From Flammeovirgaceae bacterium UBA6059 (GTDB lineage Bacteria > Bacteroidota > Bacteroidia > Cytophagales > Cyclobacteriaceae), in assembly GCA_002435755.1 (NCBI GenBank), contig DIYH01000004.1, positions 1 through 64,000 of the forward strand: DNA of 64,000 nucleotides, given 5' to 3'. A program made the translations under genes and the position numbers. Shown here piece after piece: positions 1-9,542 of the stretch; the stretch's first letter is position 1; each line of letters begins with the position of its first letter. Below the pieces are notes generated by a model. It saw nothing but the letters and a program-made list of their open reading frames with translations, did no database searches and was not told the DNA's origin.

Positions 1-3000
1 ATCGTGTAAGTGTGGGTGGATTCTGTTCCATCTGTTCCGTCTGCGTCACCAATGGTGAGCGTGGGTAGTGAGGGGTTTTGCAACTGCAGGTTGATCGTCT
101 CATCGGGTTCGATCACTGCATCGGCGGTGATACTCAATGTGGTCAGGTTCACCGTCCCGGGGGTGGTGTAGTCACCAATGGGGATCGTAACGGTCTCGGG
201 ACTGGTGAAACTGTAGTCTACGCCCTGGGTAGCAGTACCAGGGGAGCCGGTCAGGGCTACTTCGATGGTGACAGCAGATGTTGTCACTCCACCGCTCACG
301 ATGAGTTGAGGTAGGTCACCTCCAACGTTTTCAAGGTCGTTAGAGGCTATGTTGCCAAACTCAACTTCCAGGACAGGAGTAGCCAGGGCAATATACTCAC
401 CATCGTTTAGATCGACCGAAGACTCCCAATTCGTACCATTCAGGGTCATGACCTGTGGCACATCATCAGAGAAATCCATATCAGTACTACGGATCAGGTA
501 GATCCGATTGATCAATGTTACTGGTAGTTTGGTTGTCTCATCGCTTCCACTACCGGGTACACTGATCTCTACACTACCTACAGTCCCCATTTCTTGCACC
601 TGCCAGCTTCGATCCAAGATCTCAAAACCATCAGGAGCACCTGTGCTATTAAAACCACTGATAGAACCGTCATCATTAGCCAGGGTCATGAAACTGAGAT
701 CGTGATCAAAGACACTGGGGTTTGCAGCATTATTTGCCGCAATACTACCCAGGCCAATCGTCATAAGCGCATCCGGATTGATCGAACGAGACTGTTTCTG
801 CAAAAGCAAAGTAGCATCATCTCTACCTATGCCAAAGATATCATGATTGTAGGTTGAGGCATCAACCACATCTTTATCCCATATTTGGGTAGAGCCATCT
901 GAGGCAACATAGTCAGTAGCGACAGTCTGGTCTATCGTAATACCGTATTTAAGGGCCAGATAAGCGCGTATTTGTTGTTCGCTTATTGCCGACAAAAGAG
1001 CATTGTAAGATATGATCTCTGCTATCTGACCTTTGTAGTCTGTGCCCGGATCATTATCCGCTCTTCGACTGATACGGTAAGGCACGTCAGGGAGGCCAAT
1101 GTAATCCGGATCGGCATCTATCAGATTCTCCACAGCCAAACCATTGGTGAATATGTTGACCGAGCCGGTCGTTTGCTGCACATCAATCAGTAGTGGCCGG
1201 GCCGAAGGGTATTCGTTTTGAGTAGCTACCGCAAACTTTGGAGTCGAGCCTCCTTCCAGAAAAGTGATCGTTTCATTGGAAAGAGATGTACTCACATCAC
1301 CCAAACCCAGGCCAGCTATCAAAGGATCACCTGCACCTGTCGCTTCAAACCCTAGTGGAAATCCACTTGTGGCGGCATCAATATCTACTGCCGGGACCAA
1401 AACCATGAATAGTGACCTGCTCGATACTCCTGCAGTTCCTGTCATAGAAGCATCGTCTGATGAGAAGTCAACGACAGGATTGAAATTAGTTGTGGCATCA
1501 GCTAAGGAAACCGAAGGACTAGCTGCGCCGACCTGTACTGCATTGTTCCCATTGCCTGACTGGTCGGCCCAACTTGTAACAACTGCCGCATCCGGACCAT
1601 TATCTGCCTTCAACCAAAGGAGCAGAGCATTCGCCTGCCCCCCCGGACTTGCACAACTACCCCCGTCTGTAATCGCCCAGCCATCCGCACTGATCAGACT
1701 ACCGCGCTCAGCAGCCGCATTACAATAGACACTGTTCCCACCATGAAAGCTGACCCCCGGTTGAAGGTCAAGGGCGCTCCAGCCAGACAGCAGATTATCA
1801 TAGTTCGTCGTTGATAATGCCACTCCCAAAAACATGTTTATCATCGCTGATACGTTGCTGACATCCCATCCCCCCAGGTCCTGGTTAAAAGCACTGGCGT
1901 TATCAAAGGTCTGAGTCATGTCCTCCACACTGGAAACATCCCAACTACTGATATCCTGGTTAAAAGACAGGGCATCCTTAAACATTAGCCTTATAGTGGT
2001 CACCATAGATGTATTCCAGTTACTGATATCCTGGTTGAAGACGGGATTATTATTGAACATATTCGCCATGGTAATCACCTTGGATGTATTCCAACCACCA
2101 ATATCCTGATTAAAAGATGCATTGTTTCTGAACATCCGGAACATGGTGGTGACATTACCGGTATTCCAGCCGCCAATATCCTGATTGAATGCGGAGGCCC
2201 CCTCAAACATTGTCGACATGCTGGTAACACTACCGGTGTTCCAACTTCCTATATCCTGATTGAAGGAAACCGCATTAGCAAACATGCTGGCCATATTGAT
2301 AACACTAGTAGTATTCCAGTTGCTGATATCCTGGTTAAACGAAACTGCATTATGGAACATTAAACCCATATTGGTTACACTGCCTGTGTTCCAAGTCCCG
2401 ATATCACCGTTAAAAGAGATGGCACCATTGAACATACTACCCATGTTATTCACATTACCTGTATTCCATGTCCCTAAGTTTTGATCAAAGGAGGTCGCCC
2501 CACTGAACATTTGAAACATGTTACCAACTGTTGACGTATTCCAGCCGCTTATATCCTGGTTAAAAGAAGTTGCATTCCTGAACATAGCGGTCATACTGAT
2601 AACACTTCCTGTATTCCAGCTACTGATGTTCTGGTTAAAGGATGTCGCTCCAAGAAACATGTTCGCCATACTGGTTACGCTCCCGGTATTCCAGCTGCCG
2701 ATATTTTGATTGAAGCTAATGGCAGAACGAAACATGTTGGCCATAGAAGTAACGCTGACTGTATTCCAGGTACTGATGTCCTGGTTAAATGAAGCTGCGC
2801 TCTGGAACATAAAACTCATATTAGTGACATTTGTGGTATTCCAGCTGCTGATATCGTGATTAAAAGCAGCAGCACTTGTAAACATAAGGCCCATGTTAGT
2901 GACATTAGTGACATCCCAGCTTCCAATAGGTTGATTAAAAAGGGTCGCTCCCTGGAACATCCCAGACATGCTGATCACATTAGCGGTGTTCCATCCGCTA

Positions 3001-3872
3001 ATATCCTGGTTAAATGAACTGGCGAGGCTGAACATGCCCCCCATATTAGTAACATTGGCGGTATTCCAGCCACCTATGTTTTGATTAAATGGGGTGGCCC
3101 GAAGCATGTTGAGCATCGAGGTAACATTAGAAACATCCCAACTCCCAATATTCTGATTAAACGCACTGGCCCCATTGAACATGGACGACATAGAAGTGAC
3201 GCTACTTACGTCCCAGCTGCTGATATCGTGATTAAAAGTACTTGCACCATGGAAGAGTTGTTCCATATTGGTGATTGTGGTAGTAGACCAACTGACCGGA
3301 CCCAGGCCAGTCAGTGAACTGGCATCTCTGAACATCTGGAACATGCTAGTAACACTTGACAGGTCAGGGGCATCCGTAGCATTGATCACCAGGTTAGAGC
3401 AGCCATAATAAGAACTGGCCATAGTAGTCCAGGCAATATCACTACCCCATTGGTCGATGGAGATAAGCTTTCGTCGATCACCTACATTGGCAAAAACAAT
3501 AGCATCCAAAGTTCCGATACCGGAAATAGCATTACGTAAACGTATAGTATATGTACCTGCCACTCCAAAATCATGGGTATGTGTTCCAGTAATGTCAAAC
3601 TCATCATACACTCCATCATTGTCCCAGTCGGCATCATAAGTGCCTCCTGCAGGGATGGTAATCTCAGTACTTCCAAATATGCCTGGATTATCCGTTTTCC
3701 ATGTAGTGATGTAATCAGTTTGGGCTAAAGCCTGGTAGCCGGACATTAACGAGATAAGCGTCACTCCTGTTATGATAGCTAATCTCTTGGCTGTAGAGGT
3801 CTGTAGAGTAGGGTTACTCTTTCTTGCACCTGATGTAATCCGCTGTTGTTTCAGCCCCTTATGGGACTGCAT
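1..3872 (-). CDS. BspA-type repeat surface protein with LamG-like and Calx-beta-like regions, 3' end outside window
   Basis: The minus strand is open from an ATG at 3872 to the left edge (about 1,290 codons), so the gene is incomplete at its C-terminus. An in-frame ATG at 3896 is an alternative start, with a stop codon shortly upstream. The N-terminus has about 26 polar residues, then a hydrophobic signal segment (AIITGVTLISLMSGYQALAQ). Next comes a PKD-like region rich in DWDNDG and THDFG, then 19 tandem copies of a ~25-residue BspA/DUF285 repeat (core FNQDISxWNTxxVxxMxxMF). After these comes the usual cap (YDNLLSGWS, then GWAITDGG). A LamG-like segment follows (LLLWLKAD, WADQSGNGNNA), and a Calx-beta-like segment (GVDYSFTS, IEPDETINLQL) leads to the edge. 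DUF285 proteins are secreted or surface adhesin-like repeat proteins. A C-terminal sorting domain would be expected outside the window. The ligand is unknown. Confidence 0.9.
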   Translation of the reverse strand, partial: MQSHKGLKQQRITSGARKSNPTLQTSTAKRLAIITGVTLISLMSGYQALAQTDYITTWKTDNPGIFGSTEITIPAGGTYDADWDNDGVYDEFDITGTHTHDFGVAGTYTIRLRNAISGIGTLDAIVFANVGDRRKLISIDQWGSDIAWTTMASSYYGCSNLVINATDAPDLSSVTSMFQMFRDASSLTGLGPVSWSTTTITNMEQLFHGASTFNHDISSWDVSSVTSMSSMFNGASAFNQNIGSWDVSNVTSMLNMLRATPFNQNIGGWNTANVTNMGGMFSLASSFNQDISGWNTANVISMSGMFQGATLFNQPIGSWDVTNVTNMGLMFTSAAAFNHDISSWNTTNVTNMSFMFQSAASFNQDISTWNTVSVTSMANMFRSAISFNQNIGSWNTGSVTSMANMFLGATSFNQNISSWNTGSVISMTAMFRNATSFNQDISGWNTSTVGNMFQMFSGATSFDQNLGTWNTGNVNNMGSMFNGAISFNGDIGTWNTGSVTNMGLMFHNAVSFNQDISNWNTTSVINMASMFANAVSFNQDIGSWNTGSVTSMSTMFEGASAFNQDIGGWNTGNVTTMFRMFRNNASFNQDIGGWNTSKVITMANMFNNNPVFNQDISNWNTSMVTTIRLMFKDALSFNQDISSWDVSSVEDMTQTFDNASAFNQDLGGWDVSNVSAMINMFLGVALSTTNYDNLLSGWSALDLQPGVSFHGGNSVYCNAAAERGSLISADGWAITDGGSCASPGGQANALLLWLKADNGPDAAVVTSWADQSGNGNNAVQVGAASPSVSLADATTNFNPVVDFSSDDASMTGTAGVSSRSLFMVLVPAVDIDAATSGFPLGFEATGAGDPLIAGLGLGDVSTSLSNETITFLEGGSTPKFAVATQNEYPSARPLLIDVQQTTGSVNIFTNGLAVENLIDADPDYIGLPDVPYRISRRADNDPGTDYKGQIAEIISYNALLSAISEQQIRAYLALKYGITIDQTVATDYVASDGSTQIWDKDVVDASTYNHDIFGIGRDDATLLLQKQSRSINPDALMTIGLGSIAANNAANPSVFDHDLSFMTLANDDGSISGFNSTGAPDGFEILDRSWQVQEMGTVGSVEISVPGSGSDETTKLPVTLINRIYLIRSTDMDFSDDVPQVMTLNGTNWESSVDLNDGEYIALATPVLEVEFGNIASNDLENVGGDLPQLIVSGGVTTSAVTIEVALTGSPGTATQGVDYSFTSPETVTIPIGDYTTPGTVNLTTLSITADAVIEPDETINLQLQNPSLPTLTIGDADGTDGTESTHTYT
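1815..3236 (-). repeat. 19 tandem ~75-bp repeats encoding DUF285 units
   Basis: Each unit encodes about 25 residues beginning FNQ(D/N)I(S/G)xW and ending MxxMFxxAxx. Unit boundaries fall at 3236, 3161 and 3089, so the second unit is one codon shorter (24 residues). Copies differ clearly at nucleotide level (WNT or WDV, SVTSM or NVTNM variants), so the array is old and selected as protein rather than freshly expanded. The reading frame is kept throughout. Confidence 0.9.
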
Positions 3873-4163
3873 AGGTAAATAGATATCCGTTAACATTGAT
3901 TTCCATTGAGCTAATTGTAAATGGCTACAGAGAAACCGCTGAAGCCAAACGACGTGATGTATCAAATGCACATCTCCATCGTTGCTCTATGAAATTAGTG
4001 AGAGCTGGATATGTCTTACCCATTGAACCCACCCTACAATTACACTCAGGTTGTGCTGTTAAGAATACAATCTACCCTACATGCAAATTTCAAGTCACTG
4101 TAAAAGAGGCAGTTAAAAAAAGAGTTGTCACTACATGAAGCAAACTCTTATCAACACCGGAAG

Positions 4164-4946
4164 TCAATCTATTTGATAGACATAGTCATCCAGCCTCGCT
4201 GTGTTATCAAGGTTGATCTTCTTCTTTAATCGGTATTTTGCCATTTCAATGGCCTTCATAGTCACGTTGTTAACGACCGCTATTTCTTTGGTCGTCATAC
4301 CTAGTCGGATAAGTCCGCACAACTTAAGTTCGTGTTCTGTAAGTTCCGGGTGAAGCGCTCTAAGTTTGTGGTAAAAACCCATATTCGATTCATGTAAATG
4401 CCCTGTCCCTTTGCTATTGGGCATGGTGCCCTTTAGAAAATTCCCCATCTTTTTGATCAGGCAGTCAATATCCTTTCTCTCATGTCCATTCTTTCTAGCA
4501 ATGACTTTGAGCTCTTCACGTACTTCTTTAACCATATCAGTCCCCAGCGCAAGTTGTAGGGTAAGTTCTGTCACGAGCTTCTCTTCGTCTTTTTCCAGGT
4601 ACCGTTGTCGAGTTAGAGAAATACGCCCACTATCTTCTTTTCCTGGTTGCCCACGATGCGGGATAAAATACCATAATATAAAACCACTTAGTATCACAAG
4701 CCACAAGCATGAAAATCCCATCAATGCCAGTACTCCTATCAGGATCTCATGCGTTTCGTCGAGTGCTTCAGATATGTCATCGATAGCACCAGTATTTAGG
4801 GCTTTTTCGTAATACCCCTCCACTGGGAGTGGAATGGAGGCCTTTATTGCCAACGAGCCAGCACTACTGGAGAACCCAATAAATACTATTAGCAGGCTTA
4901 TTCCCCTTATCAGGGTATATAGATGTTTAATGCAGGTTGAGGGCAA
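4164..4946 (-). CDS. Membrane-anchored LuxR-like HTH protein
   Basis: 260 residues from a TTG start. No ATG lies in frame between the upstream stop and the first membrane segment. Residues ~14-35 are a hydrophobic signal or membrane segment, and residues ~88-115 a second one (IGVLALMGFSCLWLVILSGF). Together they frame a short extracytoplasmic loop of about 50 residues. A charged, probably coiled-coil cytoplasmic linker follows. The C-terminus (~190-260) has HPELTEHELKLCGLIRLGM, then TTKEIAVVNNVTMKAIEMAK. This is the LuxR/GerE-like HTH layout of the TPR-HTH proteins common in Bacteroidota. The next gene upstream on the strand has a related C-terminus. Role: probably a membrane-tethered transcription regulator. 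The signal and targets are unknown. Confidence 0.7.
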   Translation of the reverse strand: MPSTCIKHLYTLIRGISLLIVFIGFSSSAGSLAIKASIPLPVEGYYEKALNTGAIDDISEALDETHEILIGVLALMGFSCLWLVILSGFILWYFIPHRGQPGKEDSGRISLTRQRYLEKDEEKLVTELTLQLALGTDMVKEVREELKVIARKNGHERKDIDCLIKKMGNFLKGTMPNSKGTGHLHESNMGFYHKLRALHPELTEHELKLCGLIRLGMTTKEIAVVNNVTMKAIEMAKYRLKKKINLDNTARLDDYVYQID

Positions 4947-5051
4947 AATAATCAGGCCAAACGTTATATCGGAAGATAAGCCCGGATTACGCCTTTTCTG
5001 ATTAGTGATACCCCTTTAAAACCCCTTCACCCTAGCCAAAGCCTCCAAAAA

Positions 5052-6839
5052 TCAAATGATGGCTACATCCAAAGTGGTGATAAAATGGTTGAGGTCATCT
5101 TCGCGATTAAGGCCAAGCTTTCCTTTCAAACGATACCTTGCGGTTTCTAACCCCTTAGCAGAAATGTTGAGAAGATGTGTAATTGCCCTGCTTTCCATAT
5201 GCATTTTAATGAAGGCACATAAGCGTAAATCATGCTGTGTCAATCGCGGAAAAAGCTTTTCCAGATTGGTAAAAAAATCCGGATGCACTTGCTCAAAATG
5301 CGCCTTGAGTTCATCCCATTGGCTGTGTGCTAAACGACTAGCATCTATTATCTTCGTTAATTGTCCGCACTCTGAACGGTCCAATCGACGTAATTTATCT
5401 TTGATATCATCTAGCAGCTCATAGTGCCGCTGCATCTGCATACTGTAAGTCACCAGCTCACGGTTTTTTTGGCCAAGTAACTCTGCTGATAGTTTCGCTT
5501 CTGTTTTGGCCAGTCTCTCAATTTCAACTTTCTGAATTTGTAACTCCTGGTTCACAGCCACTTGTTTGCGATAGGTCAGAAAGAGCCATATAGCAAAGGC
5601 AATACTCATGATAACAATGATCATCAGTAGCATGCTTCTTTCCTCCTGGCGAGATATTTTAGCTTTTTGAATTTCGTTCAGTCGTCTTTGATCCAGGAGG
5701 GCAAGTTCCTTTTTGTCAGTTTCATAAAGAGTTTGGAGTTCACTCATATATCTACGATTGTCAACACTTCTCACACTATCCTCATATTGTCGAATCCTCT
5801 TTTCAAATGCTAGTGCTTCAGGATAGTTCTTCTTGGCTTCATAGAGATCCGCCAATGCATCGTAGTATACCCTTAGATAGGATACATCATTATGTGCTTT
5901 TCCGACTTCCATCCCTTCCAAAAGGACAACCTCAGCCTTATCAAAAGACTTTCGTTGTATGAGCCCGATACCCCGATTATACAAAGTTTCTTGCTTGAGG
6001 TCAGCAGTACCAACTTGCAATGCCAACTGATCTGCCAGGTCATGCAGACTATCTGCAAGAACATAATACCCAAGACCATCATTTGCAACTCCCGATTGTG
6101 AATAGATCAATACGAGGCTATATGTATTCCCACCTAATTGCTGATATAGATCCAGGGCTACTTTAAACTCACTTAAGGCCGCTTCATACTCGCCCGAAAC
6201 AGTATATGTTATTCCAATATTTGTGTGAAGCATTGCCTCATAAGCATCATGGCCAATGGCCATCGTTAGGGTAAGTGCCTTGTTGTAATAGGACAGGGCG
6301 TTCTCAAAATCATCCTGATTATCATACATCGCACCGATATTATTGAGTGTACCAACTACTCTGATAGTGTCAGCCTGGTTCTCTTTGATCTTAAGAGATT
6401 CTAAATAGTATTCCAAGGCTTTTGGGTAGCTCGAGAGATCTTCATAAGCCAAGGCAGCATTATTGTAAGCACTTGCAAGATCGTTTTTGTGATCATGGCG
6501 CTCAAAAAAATCGACCGCTTCAAGGCAGTATTTTAGTCCCACCGCCTGATGACCTGCATATTGATATGCCACACCAAGATTTAAAATGCCTTTTGCCCAG
6601 TCGACCGAATCCTGAGCCCTTGCCAGAACAATTTCCGCATAGCGTACTCCACTTTCGGGGTGCTCAGTCCAGGCAGTCCTCATTCTGTCTATTAGTTCAG
6701 TAGTATTGATCGAGTCAAGTCGATCTTCTTTAATTGGACCTGATCCCGAGTAGGATTCTCGGTCCTTGGCTACTACCAGTGACCCAAAAATGAACATACC
6801 AATCCAACAAAGGCTGGCTCTCACGTCTACTATCAGCAT
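5052..6839 (-). CDS. TPR - transmembrane - coiled coil - HTH regulator
   Basis: 595 residues from an ATG. The N-terminal segment (SLCWIGMFIFGSLVVA) is a signal peptide or anchor. TPR repeats span ~55-370 (for example YNNAALAYEDLSSYPKALEYY and NIGAMYDNQDDFENALSYY). One membrane helix at ~402-422 (MLLMIIVIMSIAFAIWLFLT) is followed by a coiled coil (~425-470). A C-terminal LuxR-like HTH (~530-590) contains RLTQHDLRLCAFIKM and ISAKGLETARYRL. Such proteins place periplasmic TPRs against a cytoplasmic DNA-binding domain. The HTH aligns with that of the gene at 4164-4946, 105 bp away on the same strand, so the two may act together. Targets cannot be seen; the divergent carotenoid operon is the nearest candidate, by position only. 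Confidence 0.8.
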   Translation of the reverse strand: MLIVDVRASLCWIGMFIFGSLVVAKDRESYSGSGPIKEDRLDSINTTELIDRMRTAWTEHPESGVRYAEIVLARAQDSVDWAKGILNLGVAYQYAGHQAVGLKYCLEAVDFFERHDHKNDLASAYNNAALAYEDLSSYPKALEYYLESLKIKENQADTIRVVGTLNNIGAMYDNQDDFENALSYYNKALTLTMAIGHDAYEAMLHTNIGITYTVSGEYEAALSEFKVALDLYQQLGGNTYSLVLIYSQSGVANDGLGYYVLADSLHDLADQLALQVGTADLKQETLYNRGIGLIQRKSFDKAEVVLLEGMEVGKAHNDVSYLRVYYDALADLYEAKKNYPEALAFEKRIRQYEDSVRSVDNRRYMSELQTLYETDKKELALLDQRRLNEIQKAKISRQEERSMLLMIIVIMSIAFAIWLFLTYRKQVAVNQELQIQKVEIERLAKTEAKLSAELLGQKNRELVTYSMQMQRHYELLDDIKDKLRRLDRSECGQLTKIIDASRLAHSQWDELKAHFEQVHPDFFTNLEKLFPRLTQHDLRLCAFIKMHMESRAITHLLNISAKGLETARYRLKGKLGLNREDDLNHFITTLDVAII

Positions 6840-7065
6840 TAGTTGAAGATAGCTTCAAAAACAGGTTTCTGTAAGTACTTTTATCTGGCTGGGGTTAACA
6901 AAACTACGAATGGAAATGCTCAATTAAGGTAGATCACGTATTGTAACAAAGGCTGCTTTCTGAGCTCATAACAGAAGTAGTGGAGGCCATAGATCAGGTC
7001 CTAATAAACATGGTCTTGGTCTCAATCCACATCGCTTACATCTTCTCAAACAAAAATGCACTTAA

Positions 7066-7094
7066 TTTGTCATTAGTGTAGCACGCATTATTTG
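7066..7094 (+). promoter_or_regulatory. Putative housekeeping promoter of the carotenoid operon
   Basis: TTTG at 7066-7069 and ATTATTTG at 7087-7094, 17 bp apart. This resembles the Bacteroidota primary-sigma pattern (TTTG, ~19 bp, TAnnTTTG) and lies 20 bp upstream of the crtB ATG. The -7 box misses the TA at its start, so this is a candidate only. Nothing else was identified in the 275-bp divergent gap 6840-7114. Confidence 0.4.
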
Positions 7095-7114
7095 CTTCAC
7101 AAGATTATTGTTCT

Positions 7115-7966
7115 ATGTCCTTAGACAGTCATATCGACCTTTTCAATGAGACTGCTTTGAAATGCAGTAGGCTGATCACACAACACTACAGTACATCTTT
7201 TACGTTAGGTATCAAGACACTGGATCGGAGATTCCACTTCCCCATTTATGCGATCTATGGTTTTGTGAGATACGCGGACGAAATAGTGGACACTTTCCAT
7301 GATCATGACAAAAAAGCATTGCTTGATCAATTCATATCCGATACTTATCAAGCTATCGAAGAACGCATAAGTCTCAATCCTGTGCTCCATTCATTTCAAC
7401 TAGCAGTTAACGAGTACAATATCGATCGAGAGCTGATCGAAGCATTTCTCTACAGTATGGAGATGGATCTCATTGATCAGGACTATGATCAGGCGACTTA
7501 TGAAAAATATATTTACGGGTCAGCAGAAGTGGTTGGATTGATGTGTCTTCGGGTATTTTGTGAAGGGGATGATCATGAATATGAGCGACTACTTCCTTCG
7601 GCGAAGCGACTTGGGGCGGCATTTCAAAAAGTTAACTTCCTTAGAGATATCAAGAGTGATTTTGACGATCGCGGGAGAGTGTATTTCCCGGGAGTAGATT
7701 TCACAAACTTCACAGAAGCAGACAAGCAGGTCATACAAAAAGACATTGAAGCAGACTTTGAGGCCGCACTCGTCGGAATTAAGCAGCTGCCAAAAGGTGC
7801 TAAAATGGGCGTTTATCTGGCATACATCTACTACATCAAGCTCTTCAATAAAATCCAGAACCTCCCATCTTCTAGAATATTAAACGAGCGCATTAGAATC
7901 CCTGATTTCAAAAAGATGCTGCTGCTTTTCAGATCATACTTCATGCATCGACTGAATTATCTCTGA
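7115..7966 (+). CDS. crtB: Phytoene synthase
   Basis: 283 residues. Condenses two geranylgeranyl diphosphates to phytoene, the first committed carotenoid step. The squalene/phytoene synthase family is shown by YSTSFTLG near residue 25, a first Asp motif DEIVD at 55-59 in the YGFVRYADEIVD context, and the second Asp motif DIKSD at 178-182 in QKVNFLRDIKSDFDDRGRVY. Both motifs bind the Mg-diphosphate. Length is typical. Start: ATG with a candidate promoter just upstream. The TGA overlaps the next ATG by one base (TGATG), so the genes are translationally coupled in an operon with a lycopene cyclase, ispH and crtZ. A phytoene desaturase (crtI), often next to crtB in this phylum, is absent here. 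Confidence 0.93.
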   Translation: MSLDSHIDLFNETALKCSRLITQHYSTSFTLGIKTLDRRFHFPIYAIYGFVRYADEIVDTFHDHDKKALLDQFISDTYQAIEERISLNPVLHSFQLAVNEYNIDRELIEAFLYSMEMDLIDQDYDQATYEKYIYGSAEVVGLMCLRVFCEGDDHEYERLLPSAKRLGAAFQKVNFLRDIKSDFDDRGRVYFPGVDFTNFTEADKQVIQKDIEADFEAALVGIKQLPKGAKMGVYLAYIYYIKLFNKIQNLPSSRILNERIRIPDFKKMLLLFRSYFMHRLNYL

Positions 7967-8658
7967 TGCCAGTCTATCTTTATGCCCTGCTACTTAGCCT
8001 GGCTTACCCGCTAGCCCAATCATTTGAGTGGCGCTTAAAATACGCAACTAAGTGGAAAGCCCTCTTTCCTGGAATGCTTATCACAGCAGCTTTTTTCTTA
8101 GTATGGGACGAGATATTCACACGACGAGGTGTTTGGGGGTTCAATCCTGATTACTTGGTAGGTTGGTATTTGGGGCATATGCCAATTGAAGAATGGCTGT
8201 TTTTTATCGTCATTCCTTTCGCAAGCGTCTTCATTTATGAGTGCGTGCTTTTCTTCTTTAAAAGAGGCCTACTGGGCAACAGTCCAAAATACATTTCGGC
8301 CGTGCTTGCGATATCGCTATTCGCATTGAGTCCATTTGTGTATGGTAAGGATTACACCTTTTGGACTTGTGTTTTTACTGGTACAGCTTTGGCGCTTCAT
8401 GCATACTGGGACAAACCTTACATGGGAGATTTTTACATATCGTATCTCATTCATCTACTTCCATTTTTCATAGTCAATGGTGTACTTACTGGTAGCTGGC
8501 TTGAAGCTCCGATTGTCTGGTATGACAATGCTGAAAATCTCGGAATAAGACTATTCACCATCCCAATAGAAGACTCTATTTATGGTATGCTGCTCCTTTT
8601 GATGAATGTTTCATTCTATGAATGCCTCAAAATTAAGTTAGCGGTCAAACATAATTGA
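7966..8658 (+). CDS. Lycopene cyclase, CrtYcd/CarR-type membrane protein
   Basis: 230 residues with about seven hydrophobic helices. It has two lycopene-cyclase domains in tandem. The first carries GHMPIEEWLFF (~68-78), the second the equivalent TIPIEDSIYGM (~200-210). PxE(E/D) motifs of this kind are typical of the heterodimeric or fused CrtYc-Yd family, which is unrelated to flavin-dependent CrtY. It should cyclise lycopene ends to beta-carotene in the membrane. It starts inside the crtB stop codon and is followed 20 bp later by the ispH ATG. With crtZ downstream, beta-carotene to zeaxanthin is the likely route. Confidence 0.88.
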   Translation: MPVYLYALLLSLAYPLAQSFEWRLKYATKWKALFPGMLITAAFFLVWDEIFTRRGVWGFNPDYLVGWYLGHMPIEEWLFFIVIPFASVFIYECVLFFFKRGLLGNSPKYISAVLAISLFALSPFVYGKDYTFWTCVFTGTALALHAYWDKPYMGDFYISYLIHLLPFFIVNGVLTGSWLEAPIVWYDNAENLGIRLFTIPIEDSIYGMLLLLMNVSFYECLKIKLAVKHN

Positions 8659-8678
8659 TCGCAACTTGTTTTCCCGTT

Positions 8679-9524
8679 ATGCTCAATCTGCAGGTGTCCA
8701 TAGATCCCAATTCAGGCTTTTGCTTCGGAGTAGTCTATGCTATAGAAATGGCAGAGGAAATACTTAAAGAGCAAGGGCATCTCTACTGTCTGGGTGATAT
8801 CGTACACAACGATGAAGAAGTGAGACGTCTGGAGCAGATGGGCCTCAGAATCATCAATCATGATGAACTCAAAATGGTCAAAGGCGAAAAGGTACTGATC
8901 AGAGCTCATGGCGAACCACCTTCTACGTACGAGTTGGCACTGGCTAATGATTTAGAGCTGGTCGACGCATCATGCCCAGTCGTACTCAAGCTCCAAAACC
9001 GAATCAAAAACTCATACGACAAAGAAGATAACATCTATATCTACGGAAAGCATGGTCATGCGGAGGTGATTGGATTACTTGGCCAAACAAGCAATGAGGC
9101 GGTGGTCTTCCAGGATCTCGAAGAGCTGGATTTGGCGACCATGCCAAAAGATATTACGCTGTACAGTCAGACCACCAAGAGCACAAGCAAGTTTTACGAG
9201 ATCACTGAAATGCTGAGAAAAGCAGGGATCAATGTGAACTCAAACGACACAATTTGCCGTCAGGTCAGCAATCGCGACAAGGAGCTCAGAGACTTCTCTC
9301 AACGTTTTGACAGCATAGTTTTCGTTTCGGGCACGAAATCATCTAACGGCAAAGTGCTGTACAATATCTGCAAGCAAAACAACCCAAATACGCACTTCAT
9401 CTCAAGCACAGATCAGCTCAACAAGGACTGGTTTGGTCCTAGCAGCACCGTCGGAATCTGTGGTGCGACCTCCACTCCAATGTGGTTGATGGAAGAGGTG
9501 AAAGAGGCCCTTTTGACTTATTAA
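8679..9524 (+). CDS. ispH: 4-hydroxy-3-methylbut-2-enyl diphosphate reductase
   Basis: 281 residues from the ATG at 8679. A longer frame reaches back to a TTG at 8655, but family proteins begin as here, shortly before IDPNSGFCFGV. IspH makes IPP and DMAPP, the last MEP-pathway step, using a [4Fe-4S] cluster. The three cluster cysteines are in GFCFGV (C15), DASCPVV and DTICRQV. The active-site motifs RAHGEPP and GKHGHAEVIG are also present. A housekeeping MEP gene inside a carotenoid operon suggests precursor supply is co-expressed with carotenoid synthesis. ispF of the same pathway lies at 46574-47086. Gap to crtZ: 18 bp. Confidence 0.95.
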   Translation: MLNLQVSIDPNSGFCFGVVYAIEMAEEILKEQGHLYCLGDIVHNDEEVRRLEQMGLRIINHDELKMVKGEKVLIRAHGEPPSTYELALANDLELVDASCPVVLKLQNRIKNSYDKEDNIYIYGKHGHAEVIGLLGQTSNEAVVFQDLEELDLATMPKDITLYSQTTKSTSKFYEITEMLRKAGINVNSNDTICRQVSNRDKELRDFSQRFDSIVFVSGTKSSNGKVLYNICKQNNPNTHFISSTDQLNKDWFGPSSTVGICGATSTPMWLMEEVKEALLTY

Positions 9525-9542
9525 TCTTATAAATTTGCATCT

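Noticed and set aside
1815..3236. Regular 75-bp periodicity that could be read as a CRISPR-like array or satellite
   Set aside because: The repeats keep one reading frame, have no invariant repeat/variable spacer structure, and encode DUF285 units.
78..3639. Several plus-strand frames rich in hydrophobic residues with a repeating pattern
   Set aside because: They are complements of the DUF285 and downstream coding repeats. The minus strand is open throughout and matches known domains.
3896..4138. 80-codon plus-strand frame upstream of the BspA-type gene
   Set aside because: TTG start, no recognisable features, and it occupies the likely promoter region of the divergent minus-strand gene.
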